Assembly: GCA_963697355.1 (NCBI GenBank) | Contig: CAVONV010000023.1 | Coordinates: 1,530,764 to 1,594,763, forward strand | DNA: 64,000 nt | Source of the DNA: CAVONV01 sp963697355 | GTDB taxonomy: Bacteria > Acidobacteriota > Vicinamibacteria > Marinacidobacterales > DATDRI01 | Direction of reading: 5' to 3' | In this document: piece by piece, positions 17,555 to 26,868 of the stretch | How the letters are laid out: each line of letters begins with the position of its first letter | Numbering within the stretch: position 1 is the stretch's first letter | Notes under the pieces: model-generated | Seen by the model: the letters and a program-made list of their open reading frames with translations, nothing else | Told to the model about the DNA's origin: nothing | Database searches by the model: none | Translations under genes and position numbers: made by a program

Positions 17555-18370
17555 TTGAAAGAGCCTTACAATTCCATACCTATGCAAGTCCGGGACTGGA
17601 GTGTCGTCGAAGACGATCGTTTCTTTGATCGGGAGACACTGGTCGACGATGGTTCCGAGCTCTATCTGAGCTTCGACCTCCAAGAAGCCTTTATCCGAAG
17701 GTACACCAATGTGGACGATCCAGATGTGGAAATCGTGCTCGATGTTTATGACATGGGCACCTCTCAGGAGGCCTTTGGGATCTTTTCTTGTGAGCGTGAG
17801 GACGAAGACGTCGGAGTCGGACAAGGTTCTGAATATGGCGGGGGAGTCCTACGGTTCTGGAAGAACCGCTATTTCGTTTCCATGGTTTCCCTCGGCGACG
17901 AGGAGTACGCCAAGCCGGCAATGATGGATATTGCGCGCGGCGTTGCCGAAGCCATTTCCGGGGAGGGTCCGCGGCCGAGCCTTGCCTCCAAATTGCCAGG
18001 TGAGGGCTTGCTGGCAAGCGATCTTCGTTACTTCCACACCATGCAATGTCTCAATAATTCCTTTTTTGTTGCTACCGAGAACATCTTGGCCCTGGACAAA
18101 GACACGAACTGTGTCATTGCACCCTACGAGCTAGAAGAGGAATCGGGGTTCTTACTGCTTGCAGAATATGTCGACGCGGATAGGGCGAAAGATGCCTTCA
18201 AGGGCTTTCTGACGGCTTACCTGCCGGAGGCCGAAAAGCCCGGAATCGTGCAACAGCGAAATGGCCGTTGGACCCATGCAACATGCGAGGGTCGATTCAT
18301 GATGGTCGTCTTCGACGCCCCCAATCCGGATTGGTCCACGAAGCTCCTTTCTGAAGTTTCGTTGACCTGA
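17555..18370 (+). CDS. DUF6599-family protein
   Basis: 271 residues from a TTG at 17555; the frame is open from 17513, so the N-terminus is uncertain, and an ATG at 17582 is another option. Features of the family: the FFDRETLVDDGSELYLSF segment (similar to the usual 'yidGgAelYl'), then EIVLDVYDMGTSQEAFGIFSCERE, and FWKNRYFVSM. No export signal is visible in the chosen start; family members are often lipoproteins or exported, so the 5' end may be truncated. Function unknown. Confidence 0.75.
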   Translation: MKEPYNSIPMQVRDWSVVEDDRFFDRETLVDDGSELYLSFDLQEAFIRRYTNVDDPDVEIVLDVYDMGTSQEAFGIFSCEREDEDVGVGQGSEYGGGVLRFWKNRYFVSMVSLGDEEYAKPAMMDIARGVAEAISGEGPRPSLASKLPGEGLLASDLRYFHTMQCLNNSFFVATENILALDKDTNCVIAPYELEEESGFLLLAEYVDADRAKDAFKGFLTAYLPEAEKPGIVQQRNGRWTHATCEGRFMMVVFDAPNPDWSTKLLSEVSLT

Positions 18371-18375
18371 TCTTC

Positions 18376-18415
18376 ATTCTTGGATTCTTGAGTTCTTGAT
18401 TTCTTGAATTCTCAT
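18376..18415. repeat. 8-bp tandem repeat, NTTCTTGA
   Basis: Five units of consensus NTTCTTGA (ATTCTTGG, ATTCTTGA, GTTCTTGA, TTTCTTGA, ATTCTCAT) start a few bases after the DUF6599 stop. The same unit is seen at 46137 and 57242 and on the other strand around the group II intron. Confidence 0.85.
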
Positions 18416-18445
18416 GGGGCCGTCAACGAAGGCCTACGGCCACCC

Positions 18446-19141
18446 CTAACACTGCAATTTGCTCCAGTCCTCCAGTTCTTCAAGCGAAGGACAGGTGAGG
18501 GCCAGGATCGTTGCTGCACCAATGAAGATGGGAGCCGTGGCGGCAACGAACCACGGTGGAATGAAGTCACCCACGGCAAGGCGAAGATAAAATTCGCCCG
18601 ATGAGGTGGGGCTTGTGGGATGGATAAAGAGCTTGGTTACCCAAACCCCGGTGACGAAATACAGTAAGAGTAGATAGTTTCGTCTCAATCGAGCCCTTGT
18701 GGCGGTGAGCCAGCTGATTCGGAGGCGGGGACAACGCAGATCTTGGGCCATTGCCCTTTGCCAGTGGAGACGAGACAAGTCACCAGGTGAAGGAGCGAGT
18801 AGCTCGCCGAAATATCCTACCTCCAACAAATAGAGGCGCCACTTGGTGTGGTGAAGGTGACGATAACGTCGTGCTTCGATGATGATGGAAATGGCGATGA
18901 GCGCAAGGCCCAGCAACAGGATGTAGTGGGGTACTTCAGTGGATCCTAGTGTGAATGTCGTCAAGCCGACCGTCAAGAGAATTGCCCAATTGCTGGTGAC
19001 ATCCAATCGTTCTCGCCAAACCGTCATGCGGTTCATCTCGCCGCGATAGAGATGAACCATGGCGGCATGGAAACCACCCGAATCGCTCGCTGTTTCCGCT
19101 TGTCGTTCAGAAGGTGGAGAGGTTGTGCCCATGTCAGACAT
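18446..19141 (-). CDS. DUF2270-family membrane protein
   Basis: 231 residues. The family signature FHAAMVHLYRGEMNRMTVWRERLDVTSNWAILLTVG is present near residue 24, followed by two transmembrane helices (about 52-90), the IEARRYRHLHHTKWR loop, and two more C-terminal helices (about 155-225). Function is unknown. It reads in the same direction as the upstream Qmo/Dsr operon but is separated from it by a terminator hairpin, so it is probably its own unit. Confidence 0.85.
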   Translation of the reverse strand: MSDMGTTSPPSERQAETASDSGGFHAAMVHLYRGEMNRMTVWRERLDVTSNWAILLTVGLTTFTLGSTEVPHYILLLGLALIAISIIIEARRYRHLHHTKWRLYLLEVGYFGELLAPSPGDLSRLHWQRAMAQDLRCPRLRISWLTATRARLRRNYLLLLYFVTGVWVTKLFIHPTSPTSSGEFYLRLAVGDFIPPWFVAATAPIFIGAATILALTCPSLEELEDWSKLQC

Positions 19142-19255
19142 TGCCCCTACACTGTAACACTGTGGGACAAACGGGAAAAATCAGGTGCAAGTGTCTCGAA
19201 TGCACACCCATAGCGTCGATAGTGTCCTCTAATGAGCCGAGAAGTGAAAAACTAC

Positions 19256-19280
19256 AAACCACGGTGCCAAAGCGTGGTTT
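19256..19280 (-). terminator. intrinsic terminator of the qmo-dsr operon
   Basis: An 8-bp stem AAACCACG / CGTGGTTT with a 9-base loop lies 15 bases beyond the GYD stop; on the minus strand it is followed by GTAGTTTTTC. This is the clearest intrinsic terminator in the window and marks the operon end. Confidence 0.8.
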
Positions 19281-19294
19281 ATCCGGGCCGTCGG

Positions 19295-19630
19295 TTACAG
19301 TCGACCTTGTTCCGTGCGCAAGAGATCGTATCCCGTCTGTACCTTTCCGAGGATCTCGTCGTTCATTTCATCCACGCTGAACGCAGCGAGGGTATGCGTG
19401 CGGACGTTACCCAGGCTGTTCAAACTGAAGGCCACCGTGGCTGCCGTTTTTTCGTCGGGCGCTGACATGGTAATCACGACGTCATATTCTCCGAGTGTCC
19501 AGAGAATGTCGTGGACCTCAGCGCCCATATGTTCGGCCATTTTCATGAACGCTTTGGCTCGCTTGGTCGTGGCGCCCAACTGTTGCAGGCCTTGTTGGGT
19601 GTAAGAGAGCAGGCAAACGAATCTAGCCAT
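19295..19630 (-). CDS. GYD-domain protein
   Basis: 111 residues: ARFVCLLSYTQQGLQQLGATTKRAKAF, then the GEYDVVITMSAPDEKTAA strand-loop that defines the GYD ferredoxin-like fold. An AGGAGGAAG ribosome-binding site sits ahead of the ATG at 19630. It is the last gene of the qmo-dsr unit, 48 bases after dsrP, and is not a usual member of dsr operons. GYD proteins are small dimeric alpha-beta-barrel-like proteins of unknown role. Confidence 0.9.
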   Translation of the reverse strand: MARFVCLLSYTQQGLQQLGATTKRAKAFMKMAEHMGAEVHDILWTLGEYDVVITMSAPDEKTAATVAFSLNSLGNVRTHTLAAFSVDEMNDEILGKVQTGYDLLRTEQGRL

Positions 19631-19678
19631 ATCTTCCTCCTATGGTTATCCTCCTACATCGACATTGAAATCGCTCGT

Positions 19679-20884
19679 CTACTTGTATCCGGCAATCGGT
19701 ATTCCTGTGGGCATTTTTGCCTCGGTTGGAAGTAACCTCAGGAACTTCAATCCCAAAATAAAGGCCAATCCGATGAACGCAACGACGCCAAGGGTTTGTA
19801 GTACCTCGTAAAAGCTGACGGAGTAGGTGGCGATCCCTTCGTTGATCACAGAATTCGTGATCTCCATGCCTGGGAGTGTTTCCGTCGGGTGCGTCAGCCC
19901 CGGCACCACGATGAGGAACCTTTCGCAGAGGACACCGAACACCACCAGGCTGGACGAAAACACGAGCCAACGGATTGACGTTCCCGTTCTTCGTATGAAG
20001 AGCAATATGGCGGGGATGATGGATCCGATAGTGATTAGCCCGCCCCAAAACAACACACTATGGAATCCGCCGAACAAGAAGTACATCCCCGCATCATGGG
20101 ACCCCGCTTGGTAGACACGATGGAGGTTCTCGATCAACATGACGTAAAGAGCACTGAGAAGAAAAACCGGTAGGAGGCGGCGTCCCAGCCACACGACGAT
20201 CTCGTCGTCCAAGTGGCGGCCGGTCGCCCGGAACAGCCCGACCATGACGAGAATCATGAGGGCGGCGCCGGACGAGAGAGCGGCTGCGACGAAGCTGGGG
20301 GGGAGCAGCGGAGAGCTGTAGAGCTCCCGAGGCGCCAAAGCAAAAATGGCGCCCGTGCCGGTATGCGTTCCGATGGCCCACAATACGACGGTCAATGAGG
20401 CTATCTTAGTGAGAGTGCCCTTCTCTTTGAACAAAGCCCAGAGATAGATGATGCAGATCATGATATGTCCGGAGTACAAAGCTGGGTTGAGAGAGAACAT
20501 GGACGTCAGATTGAAATAGGTGAAGGGCATGACGAACAATCGGTCGATCCGTCCCTGATCGGTGAAAATCGACAGAAGGCCGGCTATCAGAAAGAGCATG
20601 GCGAGAAACGCGGCGATTCTCGCAAACGGCTTGTACTCCATCTTTCCGAAGATGCCGTATAAACCCGAGACGACCAGTGATCCGGCGGACAGACCGATGT
20701 AGTAGATGGCCATCGCGATCTGAAGTCCCCATGGCACACGGTTCGTCATCCCGGACAGATAGAGCCCGTGAGCGAACATGAGGTAGGTCGAGTAGACTCC
20801 CGCGAGGACCAACAGAACGAGAACAGCTACCGTCAGGTAAAAGGACTTTGATGTTCCTTCGATTCTTGCGAACTTGACGTCCAT
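19679..20884 (-). CDS. dsrP: DsrP-like NrfD/PsrC-family quinone-interacting membrane subunit
   Basis: 401 residues with about ten predicted membrane helices and the NrfD-family feel (NRVPWGLQIAMAIYYIGLSAGSLVVSGLYG near residue 48, later SGAALMILVMVGL and MYFLFGGFHSVLFWGG). DsrP/HmeB-type proteins exchange electrons between menaquinone and a periplasmic Fe-S/haem pair. It follows dsrO by 15 bases, the conserved DsrJ-O-P order. GAGGT precedes the ATG. The name rests on neighbours as well as on the fold. Confidence 0.88.
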   Translation of the reverse strand: MDVKFARIEGTSKSFYLTVAVLVLLVLAGVYSTYLMFAHGLYLSGMTNRVPWGLQIAMAIYYIGLSAGSLVVSGLYGIFGKMEYKPFARIAAFLAMLFLIAGLLSIFTDQGRIDRLFVMPFTYFNLTSMFSLNPALYSGHIMICIIYLWALFKEKGTLTKIASLTVVLWAIGTHTGTGAIFALAPRELYSSPLLPPSFVAAALSSGAALMILVMVGLFRATGRHLDDEIVVWLGRRLLPVFLLSALYVMLIENLHRVYQAGSHDAGMYFLFGGFHSVLFWGGLITIGSIIPAILLFIRRTGTSIRWLVFSSSLVVFGVLCERFLIVVPGLTHPTETLPGMEITNSVINEGIATYSVSFYEVLQTLGVVAFIGLAFILGLKFLRLLPTEAKMPTGIPIAGYK

Positions 20885-20899
20885 GCCGCTACCTCACAA

Positions 20900-21634
20900 T
20901 CACAGGCCTATATAGTAGACCTTGGGTTCCGTACCCAAGTCCTCTCGTAGGCGTTTGACCGGATGGGTGGCGATGAGCCTGGAGACTTCACTGTCCGGAT
21001 CGTTCAGGTCTCCGACCTTGATAACGTTGGCTCCCACACTCGCGCAGGCCTCAACGCAGGCTGGTGTCATGCCTTGATCCAGGCGATGCGCGCAGAAGTG
21101 ACAAGACTCAGTGACGCCGTGCGAGCGTTTGGGACGTTCCGGATTGGGCCAATCTGGATTTTCTTTGAAGTTGAAAGCCCTCTCATTGTAGGGACAGGCA
21201 ATCATGCAGTACCGGCATCCGATACACCGGTGGTGATCGACGATAACGATGCCGTCTTCACGCTTGTAAGTGGCTTGTACCGGACAAACCTGCGCGCATG
21301 GTGGGTTTTCACAGTGATTGCACAACAGGAGCATCGGTCTTTCGACGGCATCATGGAGGTCTTTTTCTTTGATGCCTACCTTTCTAATCCAGTGAATGTC
21401 GTATCTTTCATCGTCAAAAAAAGCGACATTGTTTTCTTTGCGGCAGGCTTCTGCACAGGCGTTGCAGTCCGGTAAGCACTTGTTGAGATCGATGACCATC
21501 CCCCATTTGCGCCCCTTCAAAGGACTTCGTTCGCGGGCGTTAGTTTGACTGCAACCGGACAACAAGGGTAATCCACCCGCGCAGGCGGTTCCCGACAACA
21601 TACCGCACGTTTTTAGGAACTTGCGTCTGTCCAT
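20900..21634 (-). CDS. dsrO: DsrO-like periplasmic 4Fe-4S ferredoxin subunit
   Basis: 244 residues with a twin-arginine-like leader (MDRRKFLKTCGMLSG) and a lipobox-like LLSGC, so it is exported. Iron-sulfur motifs follow: CLPDCNACAEAC, CNHCENPPCAQVCP, CIGCRYCMIACPY and CHFCAHRLDQGMTPACVEAC, enough for several 4Fe-4S clusters as in DsrO/HmeA/NrfC. It should pass electrons between the haem subunit DsrJ and the quinone subunit DsrP on the outer side of the membrane. Confidence 0.92.
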   Translation of the reverse strand: MDRRKFLKTCGMLSGTACAGGLPLLSGCSQTNARERSPLKGRKWGMVIDLNKCLPDCNACAEACRKENNVAFFDDERYDIHWIRKVGIKEKDLHDAVERPMLLLCNHCENPPCAQVCPVQATYKREDGIVIVDHHRCIGCRYCMIACPYNERAFNFKENPDWPNPERPKRSHGVTESCHFCAHRLDQGMTPACVEACASVGANVIKVGDLNDPDSEVSRLIATHPVKRLREDLGTEPKVYYIGL

Positions 21635-21650
21635 GTGTCCCCTCGCGTTT

Positions 21651-22016
21651 CTAGTTGGAGGTCGCTGGCGCTGTCTCCGGGTAGTAATGACAGCCGAAAC
21701 AATCGATATTCAAGTCGGCGATATTATGGCAGCGGTTGCAGAATCGCTCCCGGCTCGTATGACACTCCTTGCAACTGTTCAATCCCTTTGCTTCCCTGAT
21801 TCCGTAACGGACGTATTCCTCACGGATCTCCTTCAGGTAATCCATATGGTGGAATCGCATGTATTCCGTTTCTCGAATACAGTTCTCATATTTCTCGTCG
21901 GGCCGCTCGAGAAAAGGTGTGGGGCTTTCGGTGAAGAATCGAGACGCGGCACTGAATGCGATGGGAGACAAAATGATCAGAACCATGACGGCTACAACAA
22001 CCTTGTTGGCTTTCAT
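21651..22016 (-). CDS. dsrJ: DsrJ-like triheme cytochrome c
   Basis: 121 residues: an uncleaved or signal-anchor helix (about 5-23), three CxxCH haem sites at 82-86, 93-97 and 106-110, and the DsrJ hallmark CIRETEYMRFHHM near residue 46, whose cysteine and histidines include the unusual axial ligands of the family. The small size and spacing match DsrJ of sulfate reducers and sulfur oxidisers. Its ATG overlaps the qmoC stop (ATGA), so a Qmo subunit and a Dsr subunit are translationally coupled. GGGAGG precedes the start. Confidence 0.92.
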   Translation of the reverse strand: MKANKVVVAVMVLIILSPIAFSAASRFFTESPTPFLERPDEKYENCIRETEYMRFHHMDYLKEIREEYVRYGIREAKGLNSCKECHTSRERFCNRCHNIADLNIDCFGCHYYPETAPATSN

Positions 22017-23230
22017 TTGCCTTCCTCCCTGTCAGCAACCGGATCGCCCATCTTCCGACCGGTATACTCGGCAAAGACCATGGCGGTGGTGCGGTAGAAA
22101 ATATGGGCAAATTTGGAATAGGGCAGGTAGATCAGCAGCGCGAAGACTAACACCAGATGTATGAAATAGGCGACGTGTCGGTGCGGCACCAACCGGAGGT
22201 AGTGCATCCCCTCGGTCACGAAACCGGTGAAGACCACGAGGCCGAGCGTCAAGACGAATGCGAAGTCGAAATAGGTGCTGATACCGGCCTTCTCCCTTCT
22301 CTCCAATCGTTCCCACACCATCCATACGCAGCCGAAAAGAGCCGCCGTCCCGCCCAAGTTAGCGAGGATCTTCCACGGACTCCAGAAGCCGAACGGATAG
22401 ACGAACTCGGATTGGATCAACGGATTGTACCGGCCCGTGATCACCCACAGAGTGACCACGGTGAGTGCTATGAAACCGAAGAAGACGAATACATGTGAGA
22501 AAGATCGTGCGGTTGCCGTGGTGCACTGGGTGAATTTGTCGTGTACAAAGATGTTCTTGAGCGCCGAGCCGACGGCCGATCCGAGCGGCTTTGCGGGTGG
22601 CCCGCTGCCATTTCCGATACCCGTCGACTTCAGTATCCGCCAGTAGCGCGCGACCCCGGTGGACATTGTGAGGAAAGCTAGGATGCTAAAGAATCCGAAG
22701 AAGCTGTTCAGCAGCCAGTGAGGAAGCCAGGGTGAATAGGAGAATACGATGTCGCTGGTGTAGTGCGAGATACCCAGGACGGCTTCCATCGGTTCCCTCG
22801 CAAGAATGGCCAAACCCAGGAGCAACGCCGGTATGCCCAGCAGAACCGGTATGAGCTTGGGCTGGCTCACCCATCTGCCGAGGAAACGAGGAAAGCTATA
22901 GTGCGCCACACTCATCTGGCGGACCGCCGCCAACACGTCTCCAGGACGGGCCCCGCGTGGACACCTCAAGGAGCAATCGTTGCATTGATGACACAGCCAG
23001 ATGTCGGGGTTTGTGACGAGGCGATCTTTCATCCCCCATGCAGCCCATGCCATTTCCTTGCGTGGGAACGCCTCCGTATCCGGCGAGAGTCCGCAGGTGG
23101 CTGAACAGGTGCCGCACTGGAAGCATTTCTTGAAAGATTCGCCGCCCAGCTTACGTAGCGTTCGAATGAAGTCCATGTCCGGCTCGATCCAAACCGGCTT
23201 GCCTTGAGAAGTCTGCTCGGCAATTTCCAC
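22013..23230 (-). CDS. qmoC: QmoC-like Fe-S/cytochrome b membrane subunit
   Basis: 405 residues from GTG 23230 (GGAGGAG upstream; the longer frame to 23269 lacks one). An HdrC-like head has two 4Fe-4S sites: C36, C39, C42, C46 and C80, C83, C86, C90. It is fused to a membrane domain of about six helices resembling the HdrE/NarI cytochrome b, with histidines suitable for haem b in the helices. QmoC links the soluble QmoAB flavoproteins to menaquinone. It follows qmoB by about 70 bases and is coupled to dsrJ. Confidence 0.92.
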   Translation of the reverse strand: MEIAEQTSQGKPVWIEPDMDFIRTLRKLGGESFKKCFQCGTCSATCGLSPDTEAFPRKEMAWAAWGMKDRLVTNPDIWLCHQCNDCSLRCPRGARPGDVLAAVRQMSVAHYSFPRFLGRWVSQPKLIPVLLGIPALLLGLAILAREPMEAVLGISHYTSDIVFSYSPWLPHWLLNSFFGFFSILAFLTMSTGVARYWRILKSTGIGNGSGPPAKPLGSAVGSALKNIFVHDKFTQCTTATARSFSHVFVFFGFIALTVVTLWVITGRYNPLIQSEFVYPFGFWSPWKILANLGGTAALFGCVWMVWERLERREKAGISTYFDFAFVLTLGLVVFTGFVTEGMHYLRLVPHRHVAYFIHLVLVFALLIYLPYSKFAHIFYRTTAMVFAEYTGRKMGDPVADREEGK

Positions 23231-23301
23231 TGTCGTTTCTCCTCCAGCACCTCGCTTGAGTTGCCCCACACAGCCAATTGCTGCAAACCGCTATTTGACC
23301 G

Positions 23302-25575
23302 TCACATCCCCTTGAACGGATTCATCCCGATCTCCTCGATCACTTCCGCGAATGCATTGAAAATCTCCGGAAGCTTCTCGTAATCGGAGATCTGCAGCTC
23401 ATGGATCTGCATCCGTTCTTCCTCCATGGCCATCTTCTCCAGCTTTTCCCGGATGTTGTCGCCACGGGTAACGGCCAACTCACTCCCCTTGATGAAGTGG
23501 CATTGATAGTCATCCCCGTATTTGCAGCCGATCAATAAGACTCCATCGAATCCGGTCGATATGGCCTCCGATACCCACACGGCATTGACCGATCCCAAGC
23601 ATCGAACCGGGATGATTCGAACAAAGGGACTCACCTGGAGGCGGTGCTGGCCGACCAGATCCATGGCTGGAATGGCATCGTTCTCACACAGCAACGCCAA
23701 TATCCTCGGCTTTTCCTCGAACTCGTCCGGCACATTGACCGCCTTGATCATGGAGCCGATGATGTCCACCGAGTAATCTTTGAAGGAAACGATTCGTTCC
23801 GGGCAGGCCCCCATGCACACACCGCACCGACGGCACCGCGTCGCCCGAAGCAGCGGCGTACCTTTCTCGTCTTCATTGAGCACCCCGAAAGGACACTCTT
23901 CCGTGCAACGTTTGCACTGAGTGCACCTTTGCAGGAAAAAATCGGGATAGGATTTGTCCCCGGCGCGGGGGTGGACCGCCTCTCCCCTCGAGGTCATCTC
24001 GACGCATTGAATCGCTTTCAATGCCGCTCCCGCCCCGTCCGCCCTGCTACCTAGGCCGTCCATGGGTTGACGCACACATCCGGCGGGGTAGATTCCTGTG
24101 CGTCGGCTCTCGTAGGGGAAGCAAATGAAATGAGAATCGGGAAAACCGTACTGAAGAATGGGCAAGTCGGGACCTTGACGATAGGCCAGGTTGAGTATCT
24201 CGGTTCCCTCGTGATGTTTGAGTTGAGCGGCCTTCTCCGCTGCCTTTTCTCGCTGGGTTTCGGAATCCCCCTTTTCGGCGGCAAGCTTCGCATCTTCGAA
24301 TGCCCTGATGGCTTCACCATCGGCTGAGTTCGGCACCATTCCCGCCGCAAGAACCACTAGGTCCACCTTGACCTGGATTTGCTCTCCGGGCATGGTGTGA
24401 CTAGCGGTGACGGTGAGCTGTCCGTTGGCATCCCGCGTCACGTCATTCACGTCGCCCTTGGTCAGAAAAACCCCGGGGTCTTCCTGTACTCGACGATAGA
24501 AATCTTCGTACTGTCCGGGTGTGCGAATGAACTCATAGAAGATATAGGCCTTGGCGTCGTCATCGCTCTCGCGGAGATACAGGGCTTGCTTGAGTGAAGT
24601 GAGGCAACATATCGAAGAGCAGTAGGAATGGTGTTCTTTGTCTCTGGAGCCGCCACATTGGATGAACGCGATGGATTTTACTTCCTTGCCGTCGGAGGGT
24701 CGAGTGATGCGTCCTTGCTCCTTGACCATTTCCTCCAAATCGACGTTCCGAACCACATCTTCAATCTTGCCGTAGGGCAGAGCATCTCGGGGATCCTTCG
24801 GTCTCCAACCGGTTGCTTGGATGACGGCCCCCACGCGAAATGTGTCCAAGACATCGCCGTCCGGTTTGCCGTTGCCATTTGATTTCAGCGTCACATCGAA
24901 AAGACCGGGAGCCCCTGCGATTTTGCCCGTTGTTGCCGAGGTATATACCTTGATCCGGGGATTCCCCTCGATCTTCTCGATCAGCGAATCGACACCCGTA
25001 TCCTCCAGGTCACGATAGGGTGGCTTTGTCGGTACCGATTTGTGCTGTTTGGCCAGCCAACCGCCCAGCTTGTCGGTCTTTTCGACCAGACGGACTTCGT
25101 ATCCGGCCTCTGCCGAGCCCAACGCCGCCGTCATTCCGGTGATTCCGCCGCCGACGACGAGGACGGTTTTGTCGATGGTTTCTTCCGATTCAAAAGGAGC
25201 TAGAATCTCCATCTTTTGGATCTTGGCGATGTACATGCGGAGGTAATCCTCCGCCATCATTTGCGTGTCTTCCTCTCCCGGTGGCTGGGTCCATACGACC
25301 TGTTCCCGTAAAGCGATCTTCTCTACGATCACGTCATCGGGGAACGCGTCTTCAGCGTACCGGCGGGGGGAAATTCCAGCGAGGACCACCTTTCCCAAGC
25401 CCTCTTTCTTGATGTCCTCGTTGATGGTCTCGAGACCGGGCCCCTCGCAAGAATCCACCGTTTTGCAGAACTCCAGGTTATATTCTTCAGTGGCCACTTT
25501 GCACAAAGCATCGATATCAAGGGCTTCTGCTATGCCGTAACCTGTGCAGATAAAAACGCCGATTTTGTCTTCCAT
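23302..25575 (-). CDS. qmoB: QmoB-like HdrA-type flavoprotein with ferredoxin and MvhD domains
   Basis: 757 residues. After an N-terminal region (1-130) the FAD loop VVGGGITGMTAA is at about 140-150, then the HdrA-like core with IQCGGSRD and YCSSICCLTSLKQA near 305-330. Two 4Fe-4S motifs lie at 551-561 and 581-591 (CTQCKRCTEEC, CRRCGVCMGAC). The C-terminal 130 residues resemble MvhD (VRCLGSVNAVWV, LIGCKYGDDYQCHF). This is the QmoB layout. It likely takes part in electron transfer, possibly bifurcating, with QmoA and QmoC. Its start is five bases after the qmoA stop. Confidence 0.94.
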   Translation of the reverse strand: MEDKIGVFICTGYGIAEALDIDALCKVATEEYNLEFCKTVDSCEGPGLETINEDIKKEGLGKVVLAGISPRRYAEDAFPDDVIVEKIALREQVVWTQPPGEEDTQMMAEDYLRMYIAKIQKMEILAPFESEETIDKTVLVVGGGITGMTAALGSAEAGYEVRLVEKTDKLGGWLAKQHKSVPTKPPYRDLEDTGVDSLIEKIEGNPRIKVYTSATTGKIAGAPGLFDVTLKSNGNGKPDGDVLDTFRVGAVIQATGWRPKDPRDALPYGKIEDVVRNVDLEEMVKEQGRITRPSDGKEVKSIAFIQCGGSRDKEHHSYCSSICCLTSLKQALYLRESDDDAKAYIFYEFIRTPGQYEDFYRRVQEDPGVFLTKGDVNDVTRDANGQLTVTASHTMPGEQIQVKVDLVVLAAGMVPNSADGEAIRAFEDAKLAAEKGDSETQREKAAEKAAQLKHHEGTEILNLAYRQGPDLPILQYGFPDSHFICFPYESRRTGIYPAGCVRQPMDGLGSRADGAGAALKAIQCVEMTSRGEAVHPRAGDKSYPDFFLQRCTQCKRCTEECPFGVLNEDEKGTPLLRATRCRRCGVCMGACPERIVSFKDYSVDIIGSMIKAVNVPDEFEEKPRILALLCENDAIPAMDLVGQHRLQVSPFVRIIPVRCLGSVNAVWVSEAISTGFDGVLLIGCKYGDDYQCHFIKGSELAVTRGDNIREKLEKMAMEEERMQIHELQISDYEKLPEIFNAFAEVIEEIGMNPFKGM

Positions 25576-25579
25576 GTGA

Positions 25580-26839
25580 TCACCCTCTGTTGAGGCACTG
25601 AATGGCTTTTAGTGCGGCGGCCGTCGATTCTTTCGTCGCGCGGGAAACGTCACAAGGACGAGAGGCGCAACCGGCTGTATACACTCCATCGACATCGGTT
25701 GCACCGTCGATGAATCCATAGTCGTCGTACTTGAGCTCGAATGGGATCTTGGTTTCGGCGGTGTTGGGCACCATACCGGTCGCCAAAACCACCATGTCGA
25801 ATTTTTCGTGCAGCTTTTCGCTCGACAAGGTATCTTCGACATCCAGCATCAAATCTTTGCTTTCCGGATCCTCGTTGATCTCGGCCACCTTGCCTTTGAC
25901 AAAGGAGACATTCTCGTCGTCCAGCATGTCGTAGTAGAACTTCTCCTCACGACCGACGGCGCGAATGTCGATGTAGAAAACGGTGGCTTTGGAGCTTTCG
26001 TTCTTTTCTCTGAGGTATCGAGCCTGTTTCAGAGAAGCCATGCAGCAGATTGCCGAGCAGTAAGGAAGATGGTTCTCATCCCTCGAGCCGGCGCATTGGA
26101 CGAACGCTACGTTCTCCGGCGCCTTGCCGTCGGAAGGCCGAATGATGGCTCCGCCGGTGGGGCCACCCTTTGCAGCCAATCTCTCCATCATGACGTTGGT
26201 GATCACATTGGGATATCGCCCGAATCCGAGGTTGTCGATCTTCGTGGCATCATAAGGTCGCCAACCGGTGGCCACGATGACCGCCCCGACCTCCATCTCG
26301 ATTTCTTCTTCTGGCATGTCCAGATCAATAGACCCGCTTGGACAGATCTCCGACAGTTTCCCGGCGTCGGCATCGGATAGCGCCTCTCGATCAAGAACGT
26401 AGTCGGCTGGGTAGGCCATATCATGCGGCAGGTAAAGCGCCTTGGTCCGGTCCATTCCATAGTTGAAGTCATTGACCCGCTCGGAAGTCAATTGTTCTGT
26501 GATCGACTCGTCCAGCGAGGTGTTGCCGGTAACGTACCTCGGCCTTATTTTGATCTTGGCGGTGAACTTTCCCGCGATTCCCGAGATCTCCTCAACCGTG
26601 GAGAGCGTGTGTACGGTGATCCTGGGATTGTTTCTGATCCTGCGAGCATTGATCTCGAATCCGCATGTTGGAGGGCACATCTTGGGGAAGTAACGATGCA
26701 TGCGCACCACGCGTCCGCCCAGATAGGCTTCTCTCTCTACAAGGACGACGCGATAGCCTACTTCGGCCGCGTCGACGGCCGCCGTCATCCCCGCAATACC
26801 CCCTCCGATGACTAAAATTGGTCTTGCATTACTATTCAT
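25580..26839 (-). CDS. qmoA: QmoA-like HdrA-type flavoprotein
   Basis: 419 residues with GGGIAGMTAAVDAAEVGY at 12-29 (FAD site), the FPKMCPPTCGFEINARRIRNN segment, and the IATGWRPYDA, VQCAGSRDENHLPYCSAICCMASLKQA HdrA-type motifs. No ferredoxin extension, as in QmoA. First gene of the qmo-dsr operon. In sulfate reducers Qmo connects adenylylsulfate reductase (AprAB) with menaquinone; AprAB is not in this window. No strong ribosome-binding site is visible before ATG 26839. Confidence 0.93.
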   Translation of the reverse strand: MNSNARPILVIGGGIAGMTAAVDAAEVGYRVVLVEREAYLGGRVVRMHRYFPKMCPPTCGFEINARRIRNNPRITVHTLSTVEEISGIAGKFTAKIKIRPRYVTGNTSLDESITEQLTSERVNDFNYGMDRTKALYLPHDMAYPADYVLDREALSDADAGKLSEICPSGSIDLDMPEEEIEMEVGAVIVATGWRPYDATKIDNLGFGRYPNVITNVMMERLAAKGGPTGGAIIRPSDGKAPENVAFVQCAGSRDENHLPYCSAICCMASLKQARYLREKNESSKATVFYIDIRAVGREEKFYYDMLDDENVSFVKGKVAEINEDPESKDLMLDVEDTLSSEKLHEKFDMVVLATGMVPNTAETKIPFELKYDDYGFIDGATDVDGVYTAGCASRPCDVSRATKESTAAALKAIQCLNRG

Positions 26840-26868
26840 GACACCGTCTCTTGGACCATCAGGTGACG

